Source: Microbispora amethystogenes (GTDB lineage: Bacteria > Actinomycetota > Actinomycetes > Streptosporangiales > Streptosporangiaceae). From it: a stretch of 64,000 nt of DNA. This document shows, in pieces, positions 51,279 through 60,279 of the stretch (the first letter of the stretch is position 1; every line of letters starts with the position of its first letter). The notes under the pieces were generated by a model. It was given only the letters and a program-made list of their open reading frames with translations, searched no databases and was not told the origin of the DNA. The translations under genes and the position numbers were made by a program. The DNA lies in the NCBI RefSeq assembly GCF_016863015.1, contig NZ_BOOB01000049.1, positions 44,636-108,635 on the forward strand, written 5' to 3'.

Positions 51279-52168
51279 GCCTTGACCGCACCTTCCATGA
51301 GTCCGCCGATGATCTGTCGGCCGAACAGGATGAAGACGACGATGAGCGGGAGAATCGACATGAGCGTGCCGCTGAAGATCAGCACGTAGTCCGTTCCGTA
51401 CTTCGCGTTGAGCGAGTTGATCGCGACCTGGACCGTCGGGTTGTCCGGGGTCAGGACGATCAGCGGCCACATGAAGTCGTTCCAGATCAGCATGAACGTG
51501 TTGATGCCCAGCACCGCCATCCCCGGCCGTACGGCCGGCAGGACGACGTTGAACCAGATCCGCAGGGTGGACGCGCCGTCGACCCGGGCGGCCTCGACCA
51601 GTTCGTTGGGCACGGCCTGCTGGGTGTACTGCGTCATGAGGAAGACGCCGAAGCCGTTGAGCAGGTAGGGCAGGATCACCGCCTTGATCGAGCCGACCCA
51701 TTCGAGGCTCACCATGAGGCGGTAGAGGGGGACGATGCCCATCTGCTGCAGCGGGACCATCATGGTCAGCAGGACCAGCAGCAGCAGGATCTTGCCGCCC
51801 CGGAAGTTCAGCCGGGCGAACGCGAAGCCGGCGAACGTCGAGATCAGCACCACCGAGACCGTCACCGTGGCGGCGATGATCAGCGAGTTGGTGAGGCCGG
51901 CCAGGTAGTGCGCGTCGGGGTTGGTGAGCACCCGGTGGACGTTCTCCCCGAGGTTGCCGCCCGGCAGGAACGGCGGCGGCATGTCGGTCGCCTCGGTGTT
52001 GGTGCGCGAGGCGATGACGATCATGTAGTAGAGCGGGAACGCCGAGATGATGATCGTGACCGCGAGGATGAGCCTCGTCATCGGCGTGGCGCTCCAGAGG
52101 CCGGAGGCCCCTCCCGGCGCCTTGGCGCGGCGCCGCCGCGTGGTGGCGGGCGCGGAGAGCGTGGTCAC
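51275..52168 (-). CDS. cebG: Sugar ABC transporter permease CebG
   Basis: 297-residue inner-membrane permease with six helices. The EAA loop that contacts the ATPase reads ELVEAARVDGASTLRIWFNVVLP (core EAARVDGAS). GTG start at 52168 overlaps the cebF stop by four bases. No ATPase gene is in the operon, as usual: a shared MsiK-type ATPase elsewhere normally energises this transporter. Confidence 0.92.
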   Translation of the reverse strand: MTTLSAPATTRRRRAKAPGGASGLWSATPMTRLILAVTIIISAFPLYYMIVIASRTNTEATDMPPPFLPGGNLGENVHRVLTNPDAHYLAGLTNSLIIAATVTVSVVLISTFAGFAFARLNFRGGKILLLLVLLTMMVPLQQMGIVPLYRLMVSLEWVGSIKAVILPYLLNGFGVFLMTQYTQQAVPNELVEAARVDGASTLRIWFNVVLPAVRPGMAVLGINTFMLIWNDFMWPLIVLTPDNPTVQVAINSLNAKYGTDYVLIFSGTLMSILPLIVVFILFGRQIIGGLMEGAVKA

Positions 52169-53139
52169 TTGTTGCCCCCGATCCGGCGGATGAGCAGGAA
52201 GTTGATGGCCGACCCGACGAGGATGAGCAGGAACAGCAGCCAGGCGGCCGCGGACGCGTAGCCGTAGTCGAACTCGCGGAAGCCCTGCTCGAAGATGAAC
52301 ATCGAGACGGTCTGGAACTGGCTGTCGCTGCCGCCGTGGACGTTGCCGTTGTAGAACGTCGTCGGCTCGGAGAACAGAGTGAGACCGCCGATGGTGGAGT
52401 TCAGCACCACGAAGATCATCGTGGGCCGGAGCATCGGGATCGTGATCTGCCAGAACTGGCGCCGCCGGGACGCGCCGTCGATCGAGGCCGCCTCGTAGAG
52501 GTCCTTGGGGATCGTCTGCATGCCGGCCAGGAAGATGATCGCGTTGTAGCCGGTCCAGCGCCAGTCGATCATCGTGGCGATGGCGATCCAGGAGGGGAGA
52601 CGCTGGGCCTTCCAGTCGATGGGGTCGGCCCCGAACCAGCTGAGAATCCAGTTGACCACGCCCCAGTCGCGGCCGTACAGCTGGGTGAAGACGACCGCCA
52701 CCGCGACGACCGAGGTGACGAGGGGAAGCAGGACGCCCAGCCGGACGAACAGCTGGAACTTGATTCGCTTGTTCAGCGCGTTGGCCAGCAGCAGGGCCAG
52801 CAGAATCTGGGGGACCGTCGCGATGACGAACATCGCGAGCGTGTTGACGACGGCCTTCCAGAAGTCGGCGTCGCCGAGCATGGCGGTGTAGTTGCCGAGG
52901 CCCGTCCACTCGACCGTGCCGGTGAGGTCGTAGTCGAAGAACGAGTAGTACAGGGTGAACCCGAGCGGGAAGAGCCCGAAGATCAGGAAGAGCAGGTAGT
53001 AGGGAGAGACCAGGAGGTACGGAGCGGCCTTGAGGTCCAGCCAGGTCAGGAAGGACCGGCCCGATCTCGGCCGGACGTGCCTCCGGCCGGGCGGCATCGG
53101 TGCGCGGGTGGGTCGCCCGGCGTCGACGTGCAGGCTCAT
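52165..53139 (-). CDS. cebF: Sugar ABC transporter permease CebF
   Basis: 324-residue permease, six helices after a basic cytosolic N-terminus (about 1-35). EAA loop: YEAASIDGASRRRQFWQITIP (core EAASIDGAS). Partner of CebG in the membrane channel. ATG at 53139, 84 bases downstream of cebE. Confidence 0.92.
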   Translation of the reverse strand: MSLHVDAGRPTRAPMPPGRRHVRPRSGRSFLTWLDLKAAPYLLVSPYYLLFLIFGLFPLGFTLYYSFFDYDLTGTVEWTGLGNYTAMLGDADFWKAVVNTLAMFVIATVPQILLALLLANALNKRIKFQLFVRLGVLLPLVTSVVAVAVVFTQLYGRDWGVVNWILSWFGADPIDWKAQRLPSWIAIATMIDWRWTGYNAIIFLAGMQTIPKDLYEAASIDGASRRRQFWQITIPMLRPTMIFVVLNSTIGGLTLFSEPTTFYNGNVHGGSDSQFQTVSMFIFEQGFREFDYGYASAAAWLLFLLILVGSAINFLLIRRIGGNK

Positions 53140-53223
53140 AAGTTACCTTTCGGGTGAAAGCAGGCGACCGGCCCGCCGGCGGGGTGCCGCTGCGGCGGGC
53201 CGGTGCTCACCTGGCGGGCAGGA

Positions 53224-54576
53224 TCAGCCCGCGGCCTTCACTGCGTCGTCGACAAGCTTCTTCCAGCCGTTCGCGTACGGCACCGAGCCGTCGTCGATGG
53301 CGGAGACGACCGACTCGACCGCGTTCTTGACCTGGGCGTGCTTCACGCCGAGGAAGACCGGCTGGAGCGCGGAGGCGGACTTGGCGAAGATGTCGCCGAC
53401 CGGGGCGTCGTTGAAGTACTCGTTCTTCGCGCCCTGGACGGCCGGGTCCTGCTGCGCCTGCACGTTGCTCGGCATGTTGCCGGCGAAGTTGAAGACGCTG
53501 ACCTCGGCGTCCTTACCGGTCAGGTAGTCGAGGACCTGCGCGGCCTCCTTGGGGTGCTTGGACTGCTTCGGCACCGCGAGCCAGGAGCCGCCCCAGTTGC
53601 CGCCGCCGCCGGGCACCGCCGCGACGTCCCACTTGCCCTTGAAGTCCGGTCCGGCGCCGCCGTCACCGCTGACCGCGCCGAGCATCCAGGACGGGCAGCC
53701 GAGGGTGGCGAACTGCGACTTCTTCATGCCGGTGTTCCACTCGGGCGTGAAGTTGCGCAGCTTGGCCGTGAGGCCCTCCTGGCTGATCTTCTGGGCGAAG
53801 TCGTACGCCGACTTGACCGCCGGGTTCTTGTCGACGATCAGGTTGTTGTCCTTGTCGAAGTAGGAGACGTTGCCGTTCTTGGCGGCCTCCTGCACCAGGA
53901 CCACGTTGTAGAGCGTGTTGGTGCCGTCGACGAACTTGGTGTCCTTGATCTTGTCCTGGAACTTGTGGGCGACCTTGACGAAGTCGTCCCACGTCGGCCA
54001 GAGCTTGCTGACCTCGTCGCGGTCGGCCGGCAGGCCCGCCTTCTCGAACAGGTCACGGCGGTAGCAGAGGCTCATGCCGCCGACGTCGGTGCCGAGGCCG
54101 AACAGCTTGCCGTCGGCGGTGACGCCGTTCTCCCACTTCCAGTCCGCGAAGTCGGCCTTGCGGTTCTGCAGGCCGAACTCGCCGAGGTCGGCCCACCACT
54201 CGGGGTGCGCCTTGGCGAGGCCCATGCCGCCCTCGTCGATGCCGACGACGTCGCCGGCGCCCGCGCCGGACTGCAGCCACTGGATCATCTGCGGCCAGTA
54301 GACCTGCTCGAACTGGTCGGTCAGGTTGTCATACTTGATCGTGATGTCCTTGTGCTCGGCGTTCCACTTGTCGACGGCCTCCTTGTAACCAAAGTTCTTG
54401 CCGCCGCCGAACGTCTGGAGCGTGATGGTCACGGGACCCGCCGCCGCGGTGGAGCCGCCGCCCGCCGCGTTGTCGGCGGGCTTGTCGTCCGAGCCGCAGG
54501 CGGTGGTGACGCCGAGCGCCAGCGCCGCCACCGCGGCGACCGCGAGCAGCCTGCCGCGGCGCGAGTTGTTGAACAT
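53224..54576 (-). CDS. cebE: Cello-oligosaccharide-binding lipoprotein CebE
   Basis: 450-residue extracellular solute-binding protein. Signal peptide with lipobox VTTAC (Cys near residue 27) followed by a short Asp/Lys/Gly/Ser linker, so it is lipid-anchored outside the membrane. Family 1 binding-protein features: FGGGKNFGYKEAVDKWN, VVGIDEGGMG and C-terminal aromatic segments. First gene of cebEFG-bglC-cebR, with two perfect CebR boxes upstream. Substrate specificity is inferred from operon context. Confidence 0.9.
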   Translation of the reverse strand: MFNNSRRGRLLAVAAVAALALGVTTACGSDDKPADNAAGGGSTAAAGPVTITLQTFGGGKNFGYKEAVDKWNAEHKDITIKYDNLTDQFEQVYWPQMIQWLQSGAGAGDVVGIDEGGMGLAKAHPEWWADLGEFGLQNRKADFADWKWENGVTADGKLFGLGTDVGGMSLCYRRDLFEKAGLPADRDEVSKLWPTWDDFVKVAHKFQDKIKDTKFVDGTNTLYNVVLVQEAAKNGNVSYFDKDNNLIVDKNPAVKSAYDFAQKISQEGLTAKLRNFTPEWNTGMKKSQFATLGCPSWMLGAVSGDGGAGPDFKGKWDVAAVPGGGGNWGGSWLAVPKQSKHPKEAAQVLDYLTGKDAEVSVFNFAGNMPSNVQAQQDPAVQGAKNEYFNDAPVGDIFAKSASALQPVFLGVKHAQVKNAVESVVSAIDDGSVPYANGWKKLVDDAVKAAG

Positions 54577-54688
54577 TCTTCCGGACCCCTCTCAGGTGGT
54601 ACCCGAATCTCTTGGGAGGTTCATCCCAGGCCGGTCCCCGACGTCACGGCCCGCGATCAATGGTTGTGCTTGTATGAGCGAGCTCTGT

Positions 54689-54702
54689 TGGGAGCGCTCC
54701 CA
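54689..54702 (-). promoter_or_regulatory. CebR/CelR box, cebE-proximal
   Basis: Perfect TGGGAGCGCTCCCA, 113 bases before the cebE ATG. A TTGACG (minus strand, 54735-54730) lies 27 bases upstream, the same spacing as in the E1/E2 promoter, but the -10 between them is weak. Confidence 0.9.
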
Positions 54703-54807
54703 CGAAGGGTCCTCTATGAGCAACGCGGGCGTCAATATGCCGAAACCTAACTGTTACTCCACGGGGGGTTAGGCACTTCAAAAGGGATGTTACGGGACAT
54801 ACTACGC

Positions 54808-54823
54808 ATGGGAGCGCTCCCAT
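54808..54823. promoter_or_regulatory. CebR/CelR box, cebE-distal
   Basis: Perfect 16-bp palindrome ATGGGAGCGCTCCCAT, 119 bases from the proximal box. Two sites about eleven helical turns apart would allow looping by a LacI-type tetramer or dimer pair. The rest of the 304-base gap 54577-54880 shows no gene. Confidence 0.9.
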
Positions 54824-54880
54824 CACCATATGGGCAGAAATGAATACCGGATGCCCCAAAACCTGCGACCGGGGTCGCCG

Positions 54881-56344
54881 TTATGCCGTGCCGTCGCCGA
54901 GACCGGCGGCGTCCGTCAGCGCGCAGGTCATGCCGGCGCAGGCCCGCAGCAGCGCCAGCCGGGCCGACAGCACGGCGACGACGCCGGGCTCCGCCGTGCC
55001 CGCGATGTTGCGCAGCTCCGCCGGGTCCTCCTGCAGATCGTAGAGCTGCCTCTCTCCGGTCTCGTACTCCACGTACGCGTACCGGCCGGTGCGCAGCACG
55101 GCGTAGCTCGGCGGCGACTGCGGTGAATAGGAGGGGTGGTAGAACTCGACCAGGACGGCGTCGCGCCAGGGCACGTCAAGACCGCGCAGCAGCGGGACAA
55201 GTGATCGCCCCTCGGCGGAGAGCGGCACGGAGGCTCCGCCCAGCTCGGCGAACGTCGGCGCGAGGTCGACGGTCGAGGCGAGCCTGTCGATCACGCCCCC
55301 GGCCGGCACGCCGGGCCCGCGCACCACCATCGGCACCCGGATGTCCTCCTCGAAGGGCGTCGTCTTGCCCGGCCGCAGCCGGTGCTGCCCGAGATGGAAG
55401 CCGTTGTCGGAGGTGAAGAAGATATAGGTGTCGTCGAGCCGGCCCGCCCGGGTCAGCGCGTCGACGAGAGCGCCCACCATGTCGTCCACGCCGAGCATGG
55501 CGCGCAGCCGGTCGCGGTGGACCCGGTCGATCCTGCGCACGTCGGCGGCCGACAGCGGCGTCCGCTCCTGGAGCCAGCCGGGCTCGGCGGACAGGTCGGC
55601 CTGGTCGAACGACGCGGTCCGCGGCGCCTGCTCGTCCGCGAAGGCGTCCGCGTGGCGCGCCGCGTGGTGCGCGGGCAGGTGCGGCGCGACGGGGGCGAGG
55701 TAGAGGAAGAACGGCGCGCCTCCCGACGAGGCGAACGTAGCCGCCTTGGCGCTCAGCACGTCCTCCAGGTAGTCCTCCGGCGCGTTGCCGTGGTGCCGGA
55801 TCACGCCGTTGTCGTTGAGCGCGTAGCCGTACTCCTGGTAGAGGCGGGTGACCGGCACGGCCCACTCGTCCCAGCCGGGCGGGACGTACGTGCGTGGCGC
55901 GCCCTGGGGGTAGTTGTTGAGATACTTGCCGAAGAGCGCGGTCCGGTAGCCCGCGTCGTGCATCCACGTCCCGAGCGTGGACGTCTCCAGCGGCCTGAAT
56001 CTCGTGAACCCGCCGGTCGGCGCCCGGTTGCTCTCGACCTGATGGCTGTGCATGTACTGCGACCGGAGGATCGAGGAGCGGGAGGGACAGCACCAGGGAT
56101 TGGTGACGAAGAACCGCGACAGGGTGGTGCCCTGGCTCACCAGCAGATTGGAGATGTTGGGGAACCGGCTGAGATCCGCCGCGTCGAGGTCGTCGGTCAG
56201 GATCAGCACGATGTTGGGCCGGTGCTCCGCCGGAGCGGGCTCGACCCGGGCGGCGCCGGTGAGTCCGAGAGCCAGCAGGAGCGCCGCGGCGAGCCCTGCC
56301 CACAGTTTCGTCGATCGTCGCGGTTGCGGCACGGCAGCAACCAT
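54881..56344 (-). CDS. Secreted arylsulfatase-family hydrolase
   Basis: 487 residues with a signal peptide (LWAGLAAALLLALGLTGAA at about 14-32). Sulfatase core: NIVLILTDDLDAAD metal site at about 44-57; the formylglycine motif CCPSR (CxPSR) near 85, to be converted by a sulfatase-modifying enzyme; LFGKYLNNY; HLPAHHAARHADAF; FTSDNGFHLGQHRL. Likely removes sulfate esters from polysaccharides outside the cell. Its gene ends 57 bases before the distal CebR box, but its own promoter region has no box. Confidence 0.9.
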   Translation of the reverse strand: MVAAVPQPRRSTKLWAGLAAALLLALGLTGAARVEPAPAEHRPNIVLILTDDLDAADLSRFPNISNLLVSQGTTLSRFFVTNPWCCPSRSSILRSQYMHSHQVESNRAPTGGFTRFRPLETSTLGTWMHDAGYRTALFGKYLNNYPQGAPRTYVPPGWDEWAVPVTRLYQEYGYALNDNGVIRHHGNAPEDYLEDVLSAKAATFASSGGAPFFLYLAPVAPHLPAHHAARHADAFADEQAPRTASFDQADLSAEPGWLQERTPLSAADVRRIDRVHRDRLRAMLGVDDMVGALVDALTRAGRLDDTYIFFTSDNGFHLGQHRLRPGKTTPFEEDIRVPMVVRGPGVPAGGVIDRLASTVDLAPTFAELGGASVPLSAEGRSLVPLLRGLDVPWRDAVLVEFYHPSYSPQSPPSYAVLRTGRYAYVEYETGERQLYDLQEDPAELRNIAGTAEPGVVAVLSARLALLRACAGMTCALTDAAGLGDGTA

Positions 56345-56485
56345 ATCCCTCCGCCCGCCTGGGGAAACGCACGGAGGGTGACCGTGCGGACGCGCCGCGT
56401 CCGGTTCGGGGAGCTTCGCCGCGACATGCGCCTTGGGCCCGGCCGTGCCTGTCCGCTCTCATCGCGCTCGCTCCAGCCTGCCCTG

Positions 56486-56523
56486 CGCCGGGCTTGCACC
56501 CTCACGCCGGGCTTGCACCCTCA
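56486..56523. repeat. 19-bp tandem repeat in the sulfatase-AKR gap
   Basis: CGCCGGGCTTGCACCCTCA at 56486-56504 and again at 56505-56523, followed by a decayed third copy. Lies in the 361-base gap 56345-56705, where no gene is seen. Confidence 0.85.
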
Positions 56524-56598
56524 CGCCGGGCCTGTGCCCGCCCCGCGCCTTCCGCCCTCCGCGCGGCGGGCGGGCCACGGGGAGGGCGGAGTGACCGT

Positions 56599-56627
56599 CT
56601 TCTATAGGGCGCGCTTCTATAGGGCGC
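56599..56627. repeat. 14-bp direct repeat with TATAG core
   Basis: CTTCTATAGGGCGC at 56599-56612 and 56614-56627; a related CTATAGG appears again near 56668-56674, just before the aldo/keto reductase stop. Unusually AT-containing for this gap; role unknown. Confidence 0.75.
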
Positions 56628-56705
56628 CGTTCTCCAGGGTCCGGGTCTGCAGGACGCGTGCCCTTATCTATAGGAAAGCCGGCGTTCCTGTCGGCGGGCC
56701 GGTTC

Positions 56706-57524
56706 CTATCCGAAGGTGGCGGGGTCGGGCCCGAGGCGGCGGCCGGCGTCGAGGGCGTCGATCGCGGCCATGTCGTCCGCGCTCAGCTCGAAGTCGAAGA
56801 CCTCGATGTTCTCCCTGATGCGGGAGGGCGTCACCGACTTCGGGATCACCACGTTGCCGAGCTGGAGGTGCCAGCGCAGCACCACCTGCGCGGCGGTCTT
56901 GCCGTGCCTGGCGCCGATCTCGGCGAGGACCGGCAGGTCGAGCAGGCCCCGGCCCTGCCCGAGCGGGCTCCACGCCTCGGTGGCGACGTCGTGCCGCGCG
57001 TGGAACTCGCGCAGCTCCCGCTGGGCGAGCTGCGGGTGCAGCTCGATCTGGTTGAGCACGGGGACCACGCCGGTCTCGGCGAGCAGCCGCTCCAGCGTCT
57101 CCACCGTGAAGTTGGACACCCCGATCGCCCGGACCCGGCCGTCGGCGTACAGCTTCTCCAGGGCCTGCCACGTCTCGACGTACCGGTCCTGCTTCGGGGA
57201 CGGCCAGTGGATCAGATAGAGGTCGACGGTCTCCAGGCCGAGCCGCCGCGTGCTGTCGTCGAAGGCGCGCAGCGCCTCGTCGTAACCCTGCTGGTCGTTC
57301 CACAGCTTCGTGGTGACGAACAGCTCCTCGCGGGGGATGCCGGAGGAGCGCAGGGCCCGGCCGACGCCCTCCTCGTTCTGGTAGAGCCTGGCCGTGTCGA
57401 TGCTCCGGTATCCGCATTCGAGCGCCGTCGTCACGGCCCTCTCCGCCTCGTCGTCGGCCACCTGCCAGACGCCGAAGCCGAGCCGGGGCATGGGAACGCC
57501 GTTGTTCAAGTCGATGACTTCCAT
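56706..57524 (-). CDS. Aldo/keto reductase
   Basis: NADPH-dependent oxidoreductase, 272 residues, TIM barrel. Catalytic tetrad visible: Asp in YRSIDTARLYQNEEG (with Tyr), Lys in VTTKLWN, His in YLIHWPSP; cofactor segment IPKSVTPSRIREN near the end. Start set at 57524 (MEVIDLNNGVPMP) by family length; an ATG at 57554, which has a better ribosome site, would add ten residues. Substrate unknown; stands alone. Confidence 0.9.
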   Translation of the reverse strand: MEVIDLNNGVPMPRLGFGVWQVADDEAERAVTTALECGYRSIDTARLYQNEEGVGRALRSSGIPREELFVTTKLWNDQQGYDEALRAFDDSTRRLGLETVDLYLIHWPSPKQDRYVETWQALEKLYADGRVRAIGVSNFTVETLERLLAETGVVPVLNQIELHPQLAQRELREFHARHDVATEAWSPLGQGRGLLDLPVLAEIGARHGKTAAQVVLRWHLQLGNVVIPKSVTPSRIRENIEVFDFELSADDMAAIDALDAGRRLGPDPATFG

Positions 57525-57623
57525 GGCCCCCATGCTGCCCGAACGCCCCGGCATGATCCCTTCGGGGTCCGTTCACCCCGAGTTCCCGCGTATGTCGCAT
57601 GGGGTGGCTAGGGTGAGCGCGTC

Positions 57624-58676
57624 GTGAACGAATCCTCACGCGGCGTGGATGACGAGGGACGGCGCCACGCCGCCGGGCAGGGGCAGGCCGTCGCATGGGT
57701 GGAGTCCCCCCTGCAGCTTCTGTGCGTCGTCGAGGCGCACCATGCGGGGCTCCTCGGCCGCACCACCCGTGTGGTGCCGCGGGCAGGGCTGCCCGCGCTC
57801 CGGCTCACCCGGCGTGAGCTGGGGCGGCTCGGGCTGCCCGAGGGGCTGGAGTTCGCCGAGCCGTCCGAGCGGATTCCCCGGCCGAGCCGCACCTGGGCGG
57901 TGGGCGACGCCTTTTCCGGGCGGGTCCAGCTCGCCCTCGTGACGGCCGTTCCCGGGCACACGGTGCTCGTGGACGACGGGCTCGCCACGATCCGTCTCCT
58001 GGAGTTACTGGTCGCGCGGCGCCCCCTGCTGCGCGCCCGTGCGACGGCGAGCCTGGGCCGCAAGGTCCTGGGCGCGGCGGCGGGGCTCCGCCTGCGCACG
58101 CGCCGGCCGTCGGTCTTCACCGCGCTCCCCGTGCCCGCCGGCCTCGCCGAGGAGGTGGAGGGCGCGGGGGTCCGGCTGGTCCGGCACGACTTCGCCTGGC
58201 TGCGCGCCCAGCCCGCCGACCGGCCGCCGCCGGAGCGCACGGTCGTGCTCGGCACCTCGCTCGTACGCAACGGGCTCATCCACCGCGACCGCTACCTGCG
58301 CTGGCTGGAGCGGATCGAGGAGCCCGTCGCGTACTTCCCCCACCGGCGGGAGGACCCCCGCGATCTCGACCGGGTGCGCCGCATCGCCGGCCTGACCGTG
58401 TACGACGCCGGAGCCCCGGCCGAGATGACGCTGCGCGACCTGCGGCCGGGCCAGCGGGTGCTGAGCCTGCCGTCCACCGCCGTGACCTCGCTGCGCGTGC
58501 TGCTGTCGGCCCGGGGCGTGCCGGTGGAGGCCGTGGACGTGCCGGACGACTGGTGGACCTCCTCGGCCGCCCCGTCGCTCCGTTCCCATCTCCAGTTGTT
58601 CGCGCACCAGCCCCAGCAGACGAGCGGGGCGCCGCCGGACTCTCCCCGAACAAGTGAAGGAAAGGTCGCTCCTTGA
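57624..58676 (+). CDS. Putative glycosyltransferase of the polysialyltransferase/GT52-like kind
   Basis: 350 residues. The start VAWVESPLQLLCVVEAHHAG resembles N-termini of sialyltransferase-like (GT52/polysialyltransferase) proteins, and a late YFPHRREDPRDLDRV plus SLPSTAVTSL fits the nucleotide-sugar site of that fold. No membrane helix. GTG start at 57624. Coupled by a TTGA overlap to the next putative glycosyltransferase. Probable role in a cell-surface nonulosonate-type polymer; this is by weak similarity only. Confidence 0.5.
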   Translation: MNESSRGVDDEGRRHAAGQGQAVAWVESPLQLLCVVEAHHAGLLGRTTRVVPRAGLPALRLTRRELGRLGLPEGLEFAEPSERIPRPSRTWAVGDAFSGRVQLALVTAVPGHTVLVDDGLATIRLLELLVARRPLLRARATASLGRKVLGAAAGLRLRTRRPSVFTALPVPAGLAEEVEGAGVRLVRHDFAWLRAQPADRPPPERTVVLGTSLVRNGLIHRDRYLRWLERIEEPVAYFPHRREDPRDLDRVRRIAGLTVYDAGAPAEMTLRDLRPGQRVLSLPSTAVTSLRVLLSARGVPVEAVDVPDDWWTSSAAPSLRSHLQLFAHQPQQTSGAPPDSPRTSEGKVAP

Positions 58677-59926
58677 CCCGTCTGCTCGCCGTGGCCGACT
58701 CCGATTCGTACCTCAAGTGGGCCGCGGGCCTGCTCGACGCGCTTCCGGAGGACTGGACCACGGACCTGGTCGTCGTCCGTACCCCCATCACGCCCTCGGC
58801 GGCGCAGATCGCGGCCGCGGTGAGCGGCACCCGGGCCGGCGCCGCGGGGCGGGAACTGCCCGCGGTGCTGTCGGCGCGGCAGTTGCGGCGGACCGCCGAG
58901 CGGTTCCGGCCCGATGTCGTGCTGCTGGCCTGCACCGGGCCCGTGGTGGACGCGCTGGCGGCGGAGACGCTGGCCGGGCTGCGGCCCCGCCCTGTGCTGG
59001 TGTCGGGGCTGCCCGGCATCTCCGTGCCCGCGACGGAGAAGGCCTGGCTGTTCCGCAGCGGCTGCGATCTGTTCGTGGTGCACAGCGGCCGGGAGGTCGC
59101 CGAGTTCTCGGCCATCGGCCGTGAGCTGGGCGGGGGAGGGGCGGTGGCGCTCGCCCGGCTGCCCTACCTGGACCTCGGCGCGGGCCTCGGCACGGGGGCC
59201 GGCACAGGGACCAGCACGGGGGCCGGCGGGGGCGTCCGCGACCGGGTGGTGTTCGCCACGCAGGCGAAGGTGCCCCGCCGCCGCGAGGAGCGCGAGGACG
59301 TCCTGCTCGCCCTGGCCGCGCTCGCGCGGGCCCGGCCGGACCTCGACGTGGTGGTCAAGCTGCGGGCCCGCGACGACGAGCGGCAGACGCACAACGAACG
59401 CCACCACTACGAGCGGCTGTGGAACGCGCTGGCGGACGAGGGCCGGGTCAACCGCGACCTGGTGCGCTTCGCCGCCGGGCCGATGCACGAGCACCTGTCG
59501 CGCGCCGCCGGGTTCGTCACGGTCAGCTCGACGGCCGCGCTGGAGGCGATCGCCGGGCATGTGCCGCTGCTCGTGCTGTCGGACTTCGGAGTGAGCGCCG
59601 AGATGATCAACCTGGTGTTCGAGGGTAGCGGCTGCCTCGGCACGCTCGACGACCTGGCGAAGGCCGACTTCCGCACCCCCGACGCGGAGTGGTGCCGGGC
59701 CAACTACTTCCACGACGCCTCGGCCACCGACTGGGCGGGCCGGGTGACGGCGCTGGTCGCCGCGGCCCGCGCCGGCACGCTGGAGCCGGCCCGCTCGCTC
59801 CTCGACGGCCCCGAGCACGCCGCCGCCCGCCGCCGCGCCCGGCTGCGCCTGGAGGTGCCGCCCAAGGTCCTCCGGTACGGCTACCGCGCCAAGCGCCGCA
59901 TGCGCCGCTACCTCAAGGCCCTCTAG
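58673..59926 (+). CDS. Putative glycosyltransferase (DUF6716-like)
   Basis: 417 residues, GT-B-like layout: an N-terminal Rossmann half (LLAVADSDSYLKWAAGLLDALP) and a C-terminal half with VVFATQAKVPRRREEREDVLLAL, VVKLRARDDERQTH and VTVSSTAALEAIAGHVPLLVLSDFG, the last typical of the donor-binding part. A Gly/Thr-rich repeat (about 173-186) sits between. TTG start at 58673 with AAGGAAAGG upstream. The TAG stop is part of the CTAG target of the mobile element that follows. Confidence 0.6.
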   Translation: MTRLLAVADSDSYLKWAAGLLDALPEDWTTDLVVVRTPITPSAAQIAAAVSGTRAGAAGRELPAVLSARQLRRTAERFRPDVVLLACTGPVVDALAAETLAGLRPRPVLVSGLPGISVPATEKAWLFRSGCDLFVVHSGREVAEFSAIGRELGGGGAVALARLPYLDLGAGLGTGAGTGTSTGAGGGVRDRVVFATQAKVPRRREEREDVLLALAALARARPDLDVVVKLRARDDERQTHNERHHYERLWNALADEGRVNRDLVRFAAGPMHEHLSRAAGFVTVSSTAALEAIAGHVPLLVLSDFGVSAEMINLVFEGSGCLGTLDDLAKADFRTPDAEWCRANYFHDASATDWAGRVTALVAAARAGTLEPARSLLDGPEHAAARRRARLRLEVPPKVLRYGYRAKRRMRRYLKAL

Positions 59927-59992
59927 TACTCCAGACACTTCGGGATCTTGAGGGGTCGAGGTCACATGGCGACGGCCACCGCGTGATCACTC
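59927..59992 (+). repeat. Left inverted repeat
   Basis: Begins TACTCCAG and continues with the 58-base block shared with the right end; two bases present at the right end (TG after CTCCAG) are missing here. Adjacent to CTAG on the outside. Confidence 0.9.
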
Positions 59993-59996
59993 GTGG

Positions 59997-60275
59997 ATGG
60001 TGAAGACAACAAAATGTGCGGTGGCCGCGAGCCACAGCGTAGATCCTGATGGCTGGATGGTCGCCTTCAACGAGCTGATGACCCGGATCGGGGGCCGGTT
60101 CGGCCGCGTCGAGCCCCGCCGGGCCGCGACCGCGTACGTGCGCGGTCTGCTGGCCGACCTCGACCGTAAGAACTGCTGGACCCTGGCCGAGCATGCCGGG
60201 CTGGCCGGGCCGCAGCGGTTGCTGCGTACCGCCCGGTGGGACGCCGACGCCGTGTGCGAGGACGTGCGGCCGGTT
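59997..60275 (+). pseudogene. Truncated IS701-family transposase
   Basis: An N-terminal fragment only: FNELMTRIGGRFGRVEPRR, GLLADLDRKNCWTLAEHAG and LLRTARWDADAVCEDVR are the conserved start of IS701-type transposases (real start probably ATG 60057). The match stops near 60270 where unrelated sequence begins; the DDE catalytic core is absent. Confidence 0.8.
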
Positions 60276-60279
60276 CGAG

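Noticed and set aside
54808..54823. Distal CebR box as an operator for the sulfatase gene
   Set aside because: It lies past the 3' end of the sulfatase gene; only cebE is downstream of it.
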